A stretch of DNA of 64,000 nt from Actinoplanes nipponensis (GCF_016862275.1 NZ_BOMQ01000027.1:1-64000), one strand, 5' to 3'. Shown: positions 42,578-51,928, counted from the stretch's first letter. Numbers and translations: made by a program. Notes: generated by a model from the letters alone, not told the origin.

Positions 42578-43561
42578 GTGACCAGGGTCGTGGTGTGCGG
42601 GCTGGGCGGCACCATCGCGATGACGGCCGGGCCCGACGGCCGGCTGGCCCCGGCCCTGCGCGCCGGGGACCTGATCGCGGCGGTGCCCGGGCTGGCGGCG
42701 CTCGGGCTGGAGCTGGAACTTCTCGACGTGGCCCGGGTGCCCAGCGCCTCGCTGCGGACGGCGGACGTCGTGGGCCTGGCCCGGCGGATCGGCGCGCTGC
42801 TGGCCGCCGGCGCGGACGGCGTCGTGGTCACCCAGGGCACCGACACCCTCGAGGAGTGCGCGTACCTGCTCGACCTGCTGCACGAGCGGCCGGAGCCGGT
42901 GGTGGTCACCGGGGCGATGCGCCACCCGCTGCTGGCCGGGGCGGACGGGCCGGCCAACCTGCTCGCCGCGCTGACCGTGGCCGCCGACCCGGGGGCGCGC
43001 GGGCGCGGAGTGCTGGTGGCGTTCGCGGACGAGGTCCACGCGGCGGCGCGGGTGCGCAAGGCCCACTCGACCAGCCTGACGGCGTTCGTGTCGGCGACCG
43101 GCGGGCCGGTGGGCCGGCTGGTGGAGGGCCGGGTGCGGTACCTGGCCGGGCCGGCCCCGCGGGTGGTGCTGCCCCGGCCGGCCGGGGACGGGCTGCCGCG
43201 CGTACCGCTGATCGTCGCGGCCCTGGGCGCCGACGCGCCGGAGCCGGACCTCGCGGCCGACGGGCTGGTCGTGGCCGCCTTCGGGGTGGGCCACCTGCCG
43301 GAGTGGTGGGCCGAGCCGCTGGCCGAGCTGGCCCTGCGGATGCCGGTGGTGCTGGCGTCGCGGACCCTGGCCGGGCCGGTGCTCGCCGACACCTACGGCT
43401 ACGCCGGCTCCGAGCGGGACCTGCTCGAGCGCGGGCTGATCCCGGCCGGGTTCCTGGAGCCGGTCAAGGCCCGGATGCTGGTGCTGGCCGTGCTCGCGGC
43501 CGGCGGCGGCCGGGCGGAGGTCCGCGACGCCCTGGCCGTCGCGGGCGGTCCGGGCGGGTGA
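42578..43561 (+). CDS. asparaginase family amidohydrolase
   Basis: A 327-residue type I/II L-asparaginase homologue. The first catalytic Thr is in GLGGTIAMT and the second triad in VVTQGTDTLEECAY; TGAMRHPLLAGADGPANL follows. No signal peptide, so it is cytoplasmic. The GTG at 42578 has TAGGGT 7 nt upstream and no ribosome site, suggesting a leaderless transcript. It ends only 3 nt from the stop of the LacI gene (tail to tail). It probably hydrolyses asparagine; related amides are possible. Confidence 0.88.
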   Translation: MTRVVVCGLGGTIAMTAGPDGRLAPALRAGDLIAAVPGLAALGLELELLDVARVPSASLRTADVVGLARRIGALLAAGADGVVVTQGTDTLEECAYLLDLLHERPEPVVVTGAMRHPLLAGADGPANLLAALTVAADPGARGRGVLVAFADEVHAAARVRKAHSTSLTAFVSATGGPVGRLVEGRVRYLAGPAPRVVLPRPAGDGLPRVPLIVAALGADAPEPDLAADGLVVAAFGVGHLPEWWAEPLAELALRMPVVLASRTLAGPVLADTYGYAGSERDLLERGLIPAGFLEPVKARMLVLAVLAAGGGRAEVRDALAVAGGPGG

Positions 43562-43564
43562 CGG

Positions 43565-44566
43565 TCAGGCCGAGGCGCGCGCGACGACCGTGACGATCCC
43601 GGTCAGCTCCGCCGCGGGCGCCGCCCGGCCGTGCACCGCCGCCAGCACCGTCGCGGCCAGGTGCGCCGCCACCGCGGCCTGGTCGGTGGTCACCGTCGTC
43701 AGCGCCGGTACGGCCAGCCGCGCCGCCGGGATGTCGTCCACCCCGATGACCGCCAGGTCGGCCGGCGCGCGCAGGCCCGCCCGGCGCATCCCGGCCAGCA
43801 CGGCCAGCGCCACGTCGTCGTTGTACGCGCACACCCCGGTCACGCCCTCGGCGTGCCACGCCCGCACGGCCGGCGCCGCCGCGTCGGCGTCCAGGGGCAC
43901 GACCCGCACCGACGGCGCCGCCAGCCCCCGGCCGGCGCAGGCGGCTCGCGCACCCGCCAGCCGCGGCTCGGAGAAGATCCGCACCCGGTCGTCGTCCGGG
44001 CAGGCGTACCCGATCGCGGTGTGCCCGGCCGCCGCGAGGTGCCCGGCCTGGAGCCGGCCGACGTGCCGCTGCGGCGCCTCCAGCTCGCGGGGCGGCGAGG
44101 CGCCGCGGCCGAGCAGGCCGACGACCAGGGCGACCCCGGCCGCGCGCATGGCGGCGATCTCGGCCGCGGAGAAGTCGGTGAACGCCAGCACCGCGGCCGG
44201 GGTGATCGCCTTCCACAGGTCGGTGATCGGCCGGTCGGCGTGGTTGCCCGGGTGGGCCACGAAGGTCATCCCGGCCCGGGCCAGCTCGGTGGAGAGGTTG
44301 CCGAGCAGCGTGCCGACCTCGGGCCCGATCGGCCAGTCCGGCAGCAGGCAGAGCACCACGTCGGAGCGGCCCGTGCGCAGCGCGCGGGCGGCCGCCGAGG
44401 GCGCGTAGCCCAGGCTGGTGGCCGCCTCCCGGACCCGGCTGCGGGTGGCCGCGGAGATGGTCTGGTGCGGGGTGTCGTTGAGCACGTAGCTGACCGTCGC
44501 CCGGGAGACCCCGGCCAGCCGGGCGACGTCGGCGCTGGTCACCCGGCGTGTCGTGGGGTCTGTCAT
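43565..44566 (-). CDS. LacI-family transcriptional regulator
   Basis: A 333-residue repressor: N-terminal helix-turn-helix VTSADVARLAGVSRATVSYV with hinge PSAAARALRTG, then a periplasmic-binding-protein-like effector domain. It is divergent from the GH3 gene across a 93-nt gap that contains LacI-type inverted repeats, so it should repress that gene until a beta-glucoside-like sugar binds. ATG at 44564-44566 is preceded by GAGGTG; a GTG 9 nt earlier is also open. Confidence 0.92.
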   Translation of the reverse strand: MTDPTTRRVTSADVARLAGVSRATVSYVLNDTPHQTISAATRSRVREAATSLGYAPSAAARALRTGRSDVVLCLLPDWPIGPEVGTLLGNLSTELARAGMTFVAHPGNHADRPITDLWKAITPAAVLAFTDFSAAEIAAMRAAGVALVVGLLGRGASPPRELEAPQRHVGRLQAGHLAAAGHTAIGYACPDDDRVRIFSEPRLAGARAACAGRGLAAPSVRVVPLDADAAAPAVRAWHAEGVTGVCAYNDDVALAVLAGMRRAGLRAPADLAVIGVDDIPAARLAVPALTTVTTDQAAVAAHLAATVLAAVHGRAAPAAELTGIVTVVARASA

Positions 44567-44600
44567 AAGGGGCACCTCTTGCCGCGCGCCGCCGCGTCCG

Positions 44601-44637
44601 TTTACGTTGCTGACACGAGCAAGTTACACGTGTCAGC
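44601..44637. promoter_or_regulatory. GH3 promoter with LacI-type operators
   Basis: A plus-strand promoter can be drawn: -35 TTTACG (44601-44606), 17 nt, -10 TTACAC (44624-44629). Over it lie GCTGACACG (44609-44617) facing CGTGTCAGC (44629-44637), TTGCT-N6-AGCAA (44607-44622), and the perfect octamer ACACGTGT (44626-44633). Central CG and 8-bp half-sites are typical of LacI proteins. Confidence 0.6.
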
Positions 44638-44659
44638 TCCCCCTGGCGAAGAGGCTTCC

Positions 44660-47083
44660 ATGACGACCGCTGTCCCGCCCGACCACGCCACGCTCCTGGA
44701 GCGCCTCACCCTGGACGCCAAGGTCGCGCTGCTCACCGGGGCCACCACGTTCACCCTGGCCGCCGAGCCGGCGATCGGCCTCGGCGAGATCCGGCTCTCC
44801 GACGGCCCCACCGGCGTGCGCGGGCTGAAGTTCACCGGCGGCCGGATCGTCGCGCTGCTGCCCAACGCCACCCTGCTGGCGTCGTCCTGGGACGAGGGCA
44901 GCCTGGAGGAGACCGGGCGGCTGCTGGCCGAGGAGGCGCTGGCGCAGCGGATCCACGTCGTGCTCGGGCCCACCGTCAACCTGCACCGCACCCCGTTGGG
45001 CGGGCGGCTCTTCGAGGCGTACTCCGAGGACCCGCTGCTGACCGGCCGGCTGGCCGCCGCGTACGTGCGCGGCCTGCAGCAGCTGGGCGTCGCCGCCACG
45101 CTCAAGCACCTGGTGGCCAACGAGAGCGAGACCGACCGCAACACCGTGGACAGCGTCGTCGACGAGGCGACCCTGCGCGAGCTGTACCTGCTGCCGTTCG
45201 AGATCGCCGTGGCCGACGCCGACGCGTGGTCGGTCATGGCGGCCTACAACGACGTCAACGGCCGGGCGGCCACCGAGCACGACCGGATCAACAACGGGAT
45301 CGTCAAGGGCGAATGGGGCTTCCGGGGCCTGATCATGTCGGACTGGTTCGCCACCCGTACCGCCGGCCCGGCCGCCAACGGCGGTCTCGACCTGGTCATG
45401 CCCGGCCCGGGCGGCCCGTGGGGCGACGCGCTGGTCGCGGCCGTGCGCGCCGGCGAGGTCGACGAGGCCGTCATCGACGACCACCTGGGCCGGCTGCTGC
45501 TGCTGGCCGAGCGGGTGGGCGCGCTGGGCCGGCCCCGCGACTACCCGGCCGAGCTGCCCGCCCCGGACAGCGCCGTCCGCCGCGAGCAGCTGACCCGGCT
45601 CGCCGCGCGGGGCATGACCGTGCTCAGCAACGACCACGCCGTCCTGCCGCTGGACCCGGCCGCGTCGGTGGCGCTGATCGGCCGGCACGCCGTCGAGACC
45701 ATCGACATGGGCGGCGGCTCGGCCCAGGTGAACCCGCCGTACCAGGTCAGCGTGGCCGAGGGGCTGACGGCCCGGCTCGGCGACCGGGTCACGGTCGTCG
45801 ACGGGGTCGAGGTCCGCACCAGGCCGGTGCCCGCGCGCGGCGGCTTCCTGACCGACCCGGTCACCGGCGAGCCCGGCATCCGGGTGGTGCTGCTCGACGC
45901 GGACGGCGCCGAGTTGGAGCAGCGGCACGCGGCCAACGCCACCACGATGGTCGGCCTGGACGACGACTTCACCGGCGCCGTCGCCACCGTGGTCCTGCGC
46001 GGCCGCATCACCCGGCCCGGCCCGGTCGAGCTGGGCGTGCTCGGCGTCGGCGACTGGCGGATCCGGGCCGGCGATGCCGGGTCCACCGTGGAGCTGCGCA
46101 CCTCGGGCCGGGGCTTCGGCGAGGAGATCCTCACCCCGCCGCTGCACACCGGGCGCTACGAGGTCGGCGAGGGCGAGCTGCTGGAGGCAACCGTCACGCT
46201 GCTGACCGGCGACCAGTTCGCCGGGGCCGGCCTGTTCGGGCTGATCGGCCACCCGGCCTCGCGGGAGACCGTCGACGTGATCGACGAAGCGGTCCGGGCG
46301 GCCGCCACCGCCGACGTGGCGGTGGTCGTGGTCGGCCTGACCGAGGAGCAGGAGACCGAGGCGGTCGACAAGAGCACCCTGCACCTGCCGGGCGCCCAGG
46401 ACGCGCTGATCGAGGCGGTGGCCGGGGCGGCGCGGCGCACCGTCGTGGTGGTCAACGCGGCCACCCCGGTCATCATGCCGTGGCTGTCGCGGGTCGACGC
46501 CGTGCTCTGGGCCGGCCTGCCCGGCCAGGAGGGCGGCCACGCGGTCGCGGCGGCGCTGCTCGGCGACGTCGAGCCGGCGGGCCGGCTCGTCACCTCGTTC
46601 CCGGCCGCGGACGGCACGTCACCCGCGTGGTCGGTCACCCCGGTCGACGGCAAGCTGGTGTACGCCGAGGGCCGGTTCATCGGCTACCGCGGCCACTTCG
46701 CGGGCCGGGCGCCGGCCGCCCCGGCGTTCTGGCTCGGCCACGGCCTGGGCTACGGCGCCTGGGAGTACGCCGACGCCCGCCTGATCCCCGGCGACGCCCC
46801 GGCGGTCAGCGTGACGGTGACCAACACCGGCGAACGGGACAGCCGCGAGGTCGTGCAGCTGTACTTCCAGCCGGCGGACCACGACGAGCCGGTGCGGCTG
46901 GTGGGCTGGCAGGGCGTCGACGTGCCGGCCGGCGGTTCCACCCGGCTGACCGTGGCGGCCGACGCGCGGATGTGGCGGCGGTGGGACACCGCGGCGGGGA
47001 GCTGGGGATCGGTGGGCGCGGGCGGGGAGCTGCTGCTGGCGCGGGGGCTCGGCGACATCCGGGCGACCGTCGCGCTGGGCTGA
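44660..47083 (+). CDS. glycoside hydrolase family 3 beta-glucosidase with PA14 insert
   Basis: An 807-residue cytoplasmic enzyme (no signal peptide). The GH3 N-domain has LSDGPTGVRG, KHLVANESETDR (about 149-160) and nucleophile Asp228 in GLIMSDWFA. The C-domain (VALIGRHAVETIDMGGGSAQ, VVVVGLTEEQETE) is interrupted by a PA14-like beta domain (about 380-520), and a fibronectin-III-like end follows (VSVTVTNTGERDSREVVQLY). It should split beta-glucosides taken into the cell. GAAGAGGC precedes the ATG. Controlled by the divergent LacI protein. Confidence 0.93.
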   Translation: MTTAVPPDHATLLERLTLDAKVALLTGATTFTLAAEPAIGLGEIRLSDGPTGVRGLKFTGGRIVALLPNATLLASSWDEGSLEETGRLLAEEALAQRIHVVLGPTVNLHRTPLGGRLFEAYSEDPLLTGRLAAAYVRGLQQLGVAATLKHLVANESETDRNTVDSVVDEATLRELYLLPFEIAVADADAWSVMAAYNDVNGRAATEHDRINNGIVKGEWGFRGLIMSDWFATRTAGPAANGGLDLVMPGPGGPWGDALVAAVRAGEVDEAVIDDHLGRLLLLAERVGALGRPRDYPAELPAPDSAVRREQLTRLAARGMTVLSNDHAVLPLDPAASVALIGRHAVETIDMGGGSAQVNPPYQVSVAEGLTARLGDRVTVVDGVEVRTRPVPARGGFLTDPVTGEPGIRVVLLDADGAELEQRHAANATTMVGLDDDFTGAVATVVLRGRITRPGPVELGVLGVGDWRIRAGDAGSTVELRTSGRGFGEEILTPPLHTGRYEVGEGELLEATVTLLTGDQFAGAGLFGLIGHPASRETVDVIDEAVRAAATADVAVVVVGLTEEQETEAVDKSTLHLPGAQDALIEAVAGAARRTVVVVNAATPVIMPWLSRVDAVLWAGLPGQEGGHAVAAALLGDVEPAGRLVTSFPAADGTSPAWSVTPVDGKLVYAEGRFIGYRGHFAGRAPAAPAFWLGHGLGYGAWEYADARLIPGDAPAVSVTVTNTGERDSREVVQLYFQPADHDEPVRLVGWQGVDVPAGGSTRLTVAADARMWRRWDTAAGSWGSVGAGGELLLARGLGDIRATVALG

Positions 47084-47115
47084 GCTGAGCCGGGCAGCGG
47101 GCCGGGCCGTTCCGG

Positions 47116-48336
47116 TCAGGTCAGGGCGGGCTCGGGGACCGGGCCGCGCCGCTGGGCCGCGAAACTCAGCGCGGCCAGGCCGAGCCCGGCGACCGCCAGC
47201 CCCACCCCGACCCAGGTCGGGGCCAGGTAGCCGTGGCCCCGCGCGATCACCAGCCCGCCCAGGGCCGCGCCGAGGCTGTTCGCCACGTTCATCGCCGACT
47301 GGTTCACCGCCGCGCCCATCAGCTGCGCGCCCGGGGCCACCGCGATCAGCCGGGCCTGCAGCGCGGGCCCCAGGAACAGGCTGGTCGCCCCGACCAGGAA
47401 GGCGCCGGCGAACAAGCCCGCCGGCGTGCCCGCGGCCAGCCCGAAGAAGACCACCGCGGCGATCACCGCGGCGAAGCCGGTCAACAGGCTGCGCCGCAGG
47501 TCACGGTCGGCGAACCAGCCGCCCAGCGCGTTGCCCACGGTCATGCCCAGCCCGACCGCGACCAGCACCCACGGCACGGTGGTCGGGGCCAGCCCGGTGA
47601 CGTCGGTGGTGACCGGGGCGAGGTAGCTGTCCACGGCGAAGAAGCCGGCGAAGCCCACGGCCGCGGTGGCCGCGACCAGCCACACCTGCGGCGTACGCAG
47701 CGACCGCAGCTCGGCCCGCGGCGAGCCGTCGGCCACCGCGGCGACCGCCGGCACGATGGCCAGCACGGCGACCAGCGTCGCGGCGAACACCACGGCGATG
47801 ACCAGGTACGCGATCCGCCAGCCGGCCGCCTGCCCGAGCCGGGTGACCAGCGGCACGCCGACCACGTTGGCCGCGGTCAGCCCGCTGAGCACGGCGGCGT
47901 ACCCCCGGGCGGCGTTGCCGGGCCCCATCAGGGTGGCCGCGAGCAGGCCGGCCGCGCCGAAGTACGCGCCGTGCGGCAGCGCCGCGACGAACCGCGCGGC
48001 CAGCACCAGCTCGAACGTCGGGGCGAGCGCGGAGGCGACCGTCCCGGCCGCGAAGAGCACCAGCAGACCCAGCACGAGCCGCTTGCGGGGCACCCGGGCG
48101 GTCAGGGCGGCGATGGTCGGCGCGCCCACGACGACGCCGAGGGCGTACGCGGTGATGGTCCAGCCGGCCCGGGCGACGGCGTCCGGCGCCGACCGGGCGT
48201 ACGCCTCGGGCAGCAGGTCGCGCGCCACGTCGGGCAGCAGGCCCATCGCGGCGAACTCGGTCAGCCCGATCGCCACCCCGCCCAGGGCGAGGGCGAGCAG
48301 GGCGGCCCGGCGGCGCCCGCGGCTGAGATCATCCAC
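47116..48336 (-). CDS. MFS exporter (AraJ/CmlR-like)
   Basis: A 406-residue transporter with 12 hydrophobic segments. TM1 reads ALGGVAIGLTEFAAMGLLPDVA, typical of the sugar-efflux/chloramphenicol-resistance group, and the loop after TM2-3 has ARVPRKRLVLG. The GTG at 48334-48336 was chosen over upstream starts because TAAAGT lies 8 nt before it; earlier starts would run through the operator. Divergent from a ROK regulator with which it shares one operator. The exported compound is unknown. Confidence 0.88.
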   Translation of the reverse strand: MDDLSRGRRRAALLALALGGVAIGLTEFAAMGLLPDVARDLLPEAYARSAPDAVARAGWTITAYALGVVVGAPTIAALTARVPRKRLVLGLLVLFAAGTVASALAPTFELVLAARFVAALPHGAYFGAAGLLAATLMGPGNAARGYAAVLSGLTAANVVGVPLVTRLGQAAGWRIAYLVIAVVFAATLVAVLAIVPAVAAVADGSPRAELRSLRTPQVWLVAATAAVGFAGFFAVDSYLAPVTTDVTGLAPTTVPWVLVAVGLGMTVGNALGGWFADRDLRRSLLTGFAAVIAAVVFFGLAAGTPAGLFAGAFLVGATSLFLGPALQARLIAVAPGAQLMGAAVNQSAMNVANSLGAALGGLVIARGHGYLAPTWVGVGLAVAGLGLAALSFAAQRRGPVPEPALT

Positions 48337-48344
48337 GGTCGACG

Positions 48345-48373
48345 ACTTTAGCAACAGCGTTGCGTAATACAGT
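48345..48373. promoter_or_regulatory. shared operator between leaderless MFS and ROK genes
   Basis: GCAAC-AGC-GTTGC, flanked by TTA and GTAA (48348-48367), overlaps both -10 boxes: TAAAGT for the MFS gene (minus, 48345-48350, 8 nt to GTG) and TACAGT for the ROK gene (plus, 48368-48373, 6 nt to ATG). One bound dimer could silence both genes. Confidence 0.65.
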
Positions 48374-48379
48374 GGCGCG

Positions 48380-49465
48380 ATGGCCGATCTCACGTTCCTG
48401 CGGGGTTACAACGAGGCCCTGGTGATGGCGGTGGCCCGCACCCTGCCGGCGTTCGAGCGCGCGACCATCGCCGCGGCGACGGGGCTCACCCCGCAGGCGG
48501 TGTCCAAGGTGCTGGCCCGGCTGGTCGACGACGGCCTGATCGCGCCCGCAGGCGTGCGCCGCCCGGCCGTCGGCAAGCCCGCCGGGGTCTACCAGCTGGT
48601 CGCGGACAGCCGGTACGCGATCGGCGCGCACGTGGCCCGCCGTACCCTGCGGCTGGTCCTGACCGACCTGGCCGGCGCGGTCCGGGACTCGGCGGTCACC
48701 GCCCTGCCGCCCGACTTCACGCCCGGCACGCTGCTGCGCGAGCTGGCCGCGGGCGTCGGCCGTCTCGCCGCCGGCCCGGCCGGCGGGCGGCTGACCGGGG
48801 TGGGCATCGGCATGGTCGGGCCGCTGGACCACGCCCACGGCACCGTCCGCGACGCGCACCGGCTGCGGCACTGGCACGACGTGCCGCTGCGGGAGCGGGC
48901 GGAGCAGGCGCTGGGCCTGCCGGTGCACCTGGACAAGGACGTCACGGCCGGGGTCACCGCGGAGGCGTGGCGGCACGGCCCGGAGTTCCGCGACGCCGCC
49001 CTGATCATGGTGGAGTCCGGCGTGGGCGCGGGCCTGTGGCTCAACGGGGCCGCGCACCGCGGCGCGCACACCAACGCGGGCGAGTTCGGCCACACGGTGG
49101 TCGACCTGTCCGGCCCGCCGTGCGTGTGCGGACGCCGCGGCTGCCTGGAGGCGGTCCACGACCGGGCCGTGGCGGCCGGCGACATCCGCGGCGCCGCCCG
49201 GGTGCTGGCCGTGGGCGTGGTCAACCTGGTGCAGACCCTGGACGTGGCGCACGTGGTGCTGGCCGGCGCGGACCTGCTCGCGCACGCCGGGACGTACCGC
49301 GCCGAGGTGGAGCAGGCGGTCCGCACGCAGGTCCCGCGGGCCGACTGGCAGCGGGCCGAGGTGACGCTGTCGGGCCTGGGCGCCGACGTGATCGCGGCGG
49401 GGGCGGCGATGCAGGTCCTCGAGGCCCGCTACGGACTGCCGGGCCGGGTCGCGCCGCCGCGGTGA
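48380..49465 (+). CDS. ROK-family transcriptional regulator (NagC/XylR type)
   Basis: A 361-residue protein: winged helix at the N-terminus (IAAATGLTPQAVSKVLARLV) and a ROK sugar-kinase-like domain. The zinc-binding ROK motif CVCGRRGCLEAV is intact and the preceding GEFGHTVVD supplies the His. The ATP-site part is poorly kept, as expected in a regulator. It should bind a sugar and control the divergent MFS exporter and itself. Leaderless ATG. Confidence 0.9.
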   Translation: MADLTFLRGYNEALVMAVARTLPAFERATIAAATGLTPQAVSKVLARLVDDGLIAPAGVRRPAVGKPAGVYQLVADSRYAIGAHVARRTLRLVLTDLAGAVRDSAVTALPPDFTPGTLLRELAAGVGRLAAGPAGGRLTGVGIGMVGPLDHAHGTVRDAHRLRHWHDVPLRERAEQALGLPVHLDKDVTAGVTAEAWRHGPEFRDAALIMVESGVGAGLWLNGAAHRGAHTNAGEFGHTVVDLSGPPCVCGRRGCLEAVHDRAVAAGDIRGAARVLAVGVVNLVQTLDVAHVVLAGADLLAHAGTYRAEVEQAVRTQVPRADWQRAEVTLSGLGADVIAAGAAMQVLEARYGLPGRVAPPR

Positions 49466-49481
49466 GCCCGGGCCGGCGGCC

Positions 49482-50048
49482 TCAGGAGGCGTTCCAGGTG
49501 TCGATGACCGGGTTGCCGTGCTCGAAGCCCAGCGTCGACAGCGTCGCCGTGCCCAGCTTGAGCAGCCCGCCCCCGGCGGCCGGGAGGCCGATCCAGCGCG
49601 CGCCGGCCACCCGCAGCGCATGGCCGTGAGCGATCAGCGCCACGTCGCCGCCGTCCAGCGCGGCGCGGGCCCGCTCCAGCACCCGGTCGAGGCGCGCGGC
49701 CACCTCGGCCGGCGACTCGCCGCCGGGGGCGCCGTCGGTCCACAGCGACCAGCCGGGCCGGGTCTCGCGGATGGCGGCGCTGGTGACCCCTTCGTACTCG
49801 CCGTAGTTCCATTCGGCGAGGTCCTCGGTGGTCTCGGTGACCGGCAGCCCGGCCAGCTCCGCGGTGCGCAGCGCCCGCTTGCGCGGGCTGGAGATGACCG
49901 CGGCGAAGGTACGCCCGGCGAGCCGCGCCCCGGCCGCGCGGGCCTGCCGCTCCCCCGCCTCGGTCAGATCGAGATCCGTGTACGAGGTGTGCTTGCCCAC
50001 CGCACTCCACTCGGTCTGCCCGTGCCGGATGAGCACGATCTCCGCCAT
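49482..50048 (-). CDS. histidine phosphatase superfamily protein
   Basis: A 188-residue phosphoglycerate-mutase-like phosphatase: catalytic VLIRHGQTEWS near residue 8, LTEAGERQARAAG, the ISSPRKRALRTAEL block and the second His in ALIAHGHALRV. Substrates in this family range from sugar phosphates to broad phosphomonoesters. It stands alone between the ROK gene (convergent) and the FMN-reductase pair. Confidence 0.9.
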   Translation of the reverse strand: MAEIVLIRHGQTEWSAVGKHTSYTDLDLTEAGERQARAAGARLAGRTFAAVISSPRKRALRTAELAGLPVTETTEDLAEWNYGEYEGVTSAAIRETRPGWSLWTDGAPGGESPAEVAARLDRVLERARAALDGGDVALIAHGHALRVAGARWIGLPAAGGGLLKLGTATLSTLGFEHGNPVIDTWNAS

Positions 50049-50101
50049 GACACCCCCACTTGTCGTTGCCGTCCTTCCTACCCGGGCCGGCGGGCGGCCA
50101 C

Positions 50102-50716
50102 TCAGCCGCCGGCCAGCAGTTCCGCGAAGGAGGTGGTGAGGGCGAACGGGTCCTGGACCGTGGCCGGTTCCCGGCGCTCGATCTCGCGGGCGAGCTCGTC
50201 GGCCGCCCGGTGGATGCGGCCGCGGAGCTGGCCCTCGCCCTCGTCGCCGCCCCAGTCCTCGGACGCGGCGAACACCGCCGTGGGCAGGGTGACGGCCCGC
50301 AGGTAGGCGAACATCGGCCGGACGGCGTGCTCGAGGGCCAGCGAGTGCCGGGCCGTGCCGCCGGTCGCCGCGATCAGCACCGGCTTGCCGGCCAGCGCGT
50401 CCCGGCCCAGGACGTCGAAGAAGGACTTGAACAGGCCGCTGTAGGACGCGTTGAAGATCGGGGTGACCGCGACGAGCGCGTCGGCCGCCTCCACGGCGTC
50501 CAGCGCGTCCTTCAGCGGCGCCGGCGGGAAGCCGGTCAACAGGTGGTTCATCAGGTCGTGGGCCAGGTCGCGCAGCTCGATCACCCGGACCGTGAGCCGC
50601 ACGCCGAGGCCGCCGGCGGCGTCCACCGCCGCCGCGGACAACCGGTCCGCGAGCAGGCGGGTCGACGACGGCTGGCTCAGCCCGGCCGAGAGCACGACGA
50701 CAGTACGCTGCTTCAT
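50102..50716 (-). CDS. NAD(P)H-dependent FMN reductase, monooxygenase partner
   Basis: A 204-residue flavodoxin-like reductase of the CE1759 type: VVVLSAGLSQPSSTRLLAD binds the flavin phosphate, ALVAVTPIFNASYSGLFKSF and LIAATGGTARHSLAL follow. The ATG overlaps the stop of the upstream luciferase-like gene (ATGA). It should supply reduced FMN to that monooxygenase. Confidence 0.9.
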   Translation of the reverse strand: MKQRTVVVLSAGLSQPSSTRLLADRLSAAAVDAAGGLGVRLTVRVIELRDLAHDLMNHLLTGFPPAPLKDALDAVEAADALVAVTPIFNASYSGLFKSFFDVLGRDALAGKPVLIAATGGTARHSLALEHAVRPMFAYLRAVTLPTAVFAASEDWGGDEGEGQLRGRIHRAADELAREIERREPATVQDPFALTTSFAELLAGG

Positions 50717-51813
50717 GCCTGCACCTTCTCCTGCTCCTGCCGGGTGGCCGCCGCGACCAGCGAGGCGTGGGTCGGCGCCTCGGGGACGTGCGCCGGGCGC
50801 AGCGCCGCGAACTCCTTGCGCAGCACCGGGACGACCTCCTCGCCGAGCAGGTCGAGCTGCTCCAGCACGGTCTTGAGCGGCAGGCCGGCGTGGTCCATCA
50901 GGAACAGCTGGCGCTGGTAGTCGCCGACGTAGTCGCGGAAGCCCAGGGTGCGGTCGATGACCTGCTGCGGGCTGCCGACGGTCAGCGGCGTCTGCTCGGT
51001 GAACTCCTCCAGGCTCGGGCCGTGTCCGTAGACCGGCGCGTTGTCGAAGTAGGGCCGGAACTCCCGGACCGCGTCCTGGCTGTTGCGGCGCAGGAACACC
51101 TGGCCGCCGAGGCCGACGATGGCCTGGTCGGGGTCGCCGTGGCCGTAGTGGGCGAAGCGCTCGCGGTACAGCGCCACCATCCGCTGGGTGTGCGAGGCCG
51201 GCCAGAAGATGTGGTTGGCGAAGTAGCCGTCGCCGTAGAAGGCGGCCTGCTCGGCGATCTCGGGGCTGCGGATCGAGCCGTGCCAGACGAACGGCGGGAC
51301 GCCGTCGAGCGGGCGCGGGGTCGAGGTGAACGACTGCAGCGGGGTGCGGAACTTGCCCTTCCAGTCGACGGTGTGCTCGCGCCACAGCCGGTGCAGCAGG
51401 GCGTAGTTCTCGATCGCCAGGGGGATCCCGGCCCGGATGTCCTTGCCGAACCACGGGTAGACCGGCCCGGTGTTGCCGCGGCCCATCATCAGGTCGACGC
51501 GGCCGTCGGCGAGGTGCTGCAGCATCGCGTAGTCCTCGGCGATCTTGACCGGGTCGTTGGTCGTGATCAGCGTCGTGGACGTGGACAGCAGCAGCTTCTC
51601 CGTCCGCGCCGCCACGTAGCCGAGCAGCGTGGTGGGCGAGGACGGGACGAACGGCTCGTTGTGGTGCTCGCCGAGGGCGAAGACGTCCAGGCCGACCTCC
51701 TCGGCCTTGCGCGCGATGGCGACGATCGCCTTGATCCGCTCGTGCTCGGTCGGCGCCCGCCCGGTCGTGGGGTCGGGCGTGACGTCGCCGACGGTGAAGA
51801 TCCCGAACTGCAT
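50713..51813 (-). CDS. LLM-class flavin-dependent monooxygenase (CE1758 type)
   Basis: A 366-residue luciferase-like barrel: MQFGIFTVGDVTPDPTTGRA, LDVFALGEHHNEPFVPSSPT and GRVDLMMGRGNTGPVYPWFG are typical of the CE1758 group. The substrate is unknown. Coupled to the FMN reductase downstream. CAGGAGC lies before the ATG. An upstream TTGACTCGTCAA palindrome suggests the same type of redox/electrophile control as at the dioxygenase gene. Confidence 0.9.
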   Translation of the reverse strand: MQFGIFTVGDVTPDPTTGRAPTEHERIKAIVAIARKAEEVGLDVFALGEHHNEPFVPSSPTTLLGYVAARTEKLLLSTSTTLITTNDPVKIAEDYAMLQHLADGRVDLMMGRGNTGPVYPWFGKDIRAGIPLAIENYALLHRLWREHTVDWKGKFRTPLQSFTSTPRPLDGVPPFVWHGSIRSPEIAEQAAFYGDGYFANHIFWPASHTQRMVALYRERFAHYGHGDPDQAIVGLGGQVFLRRNSQDAVREFRPYFDNAPVYGHGPSLEEFTEQTPLTVGSPQQVIDRTLGFRDYVGDYQRQLFLMDHAGLPLKTVLEQLDLLGEEVVPVLRKEFAALRPAHVPEAPTHASLVAAATRQEQEKVQA

Positions 51814-51870
51814 GACCGCTCCTGAGCTCCGGCCGGAACCCGTCGTCCCGGACTGCCTCGCACAACGCCT

Positions 51871-51882
51871 TTGACTCGTCAA
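51871..51882. promoter_or_regulatory. TTGA-N4-TCAA operator upstream of the LLM monooxygenase
   Basis: TTGACTCGTCAA followed by CTA, like operator 1 of the dioxygenase promoter, which also reads TCAACTA. On the minus strand its TTGACG could be the -35 of the monooxygenase gene, but no good -10 is found 17-18 nt on. Confidence 0.5.
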
Positions 51883-51928
51883 CTATTTCAGATTCAAAGA
51901 ACCGGCGGGAAGTGCGGCTCCGGTCACA

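Noticed and set aside
41224..43392. Minus-strand extension of the orphan adaptor frame upstream of 41223
   Set aside because: Runs through the lipoprotein, the receiver-like gene and asparaginase as an open shadow frame; the normal adaptor N-terminus with its membrane anchor begins at 41223.
43562..43564. Tail-to-tail stops of asparaginase and LacI genes separated by 3 nt as a possible regulatory overlap
   Set aside because: Short convergent spacing is common in compact genomes and no hairpin is present to interpret.
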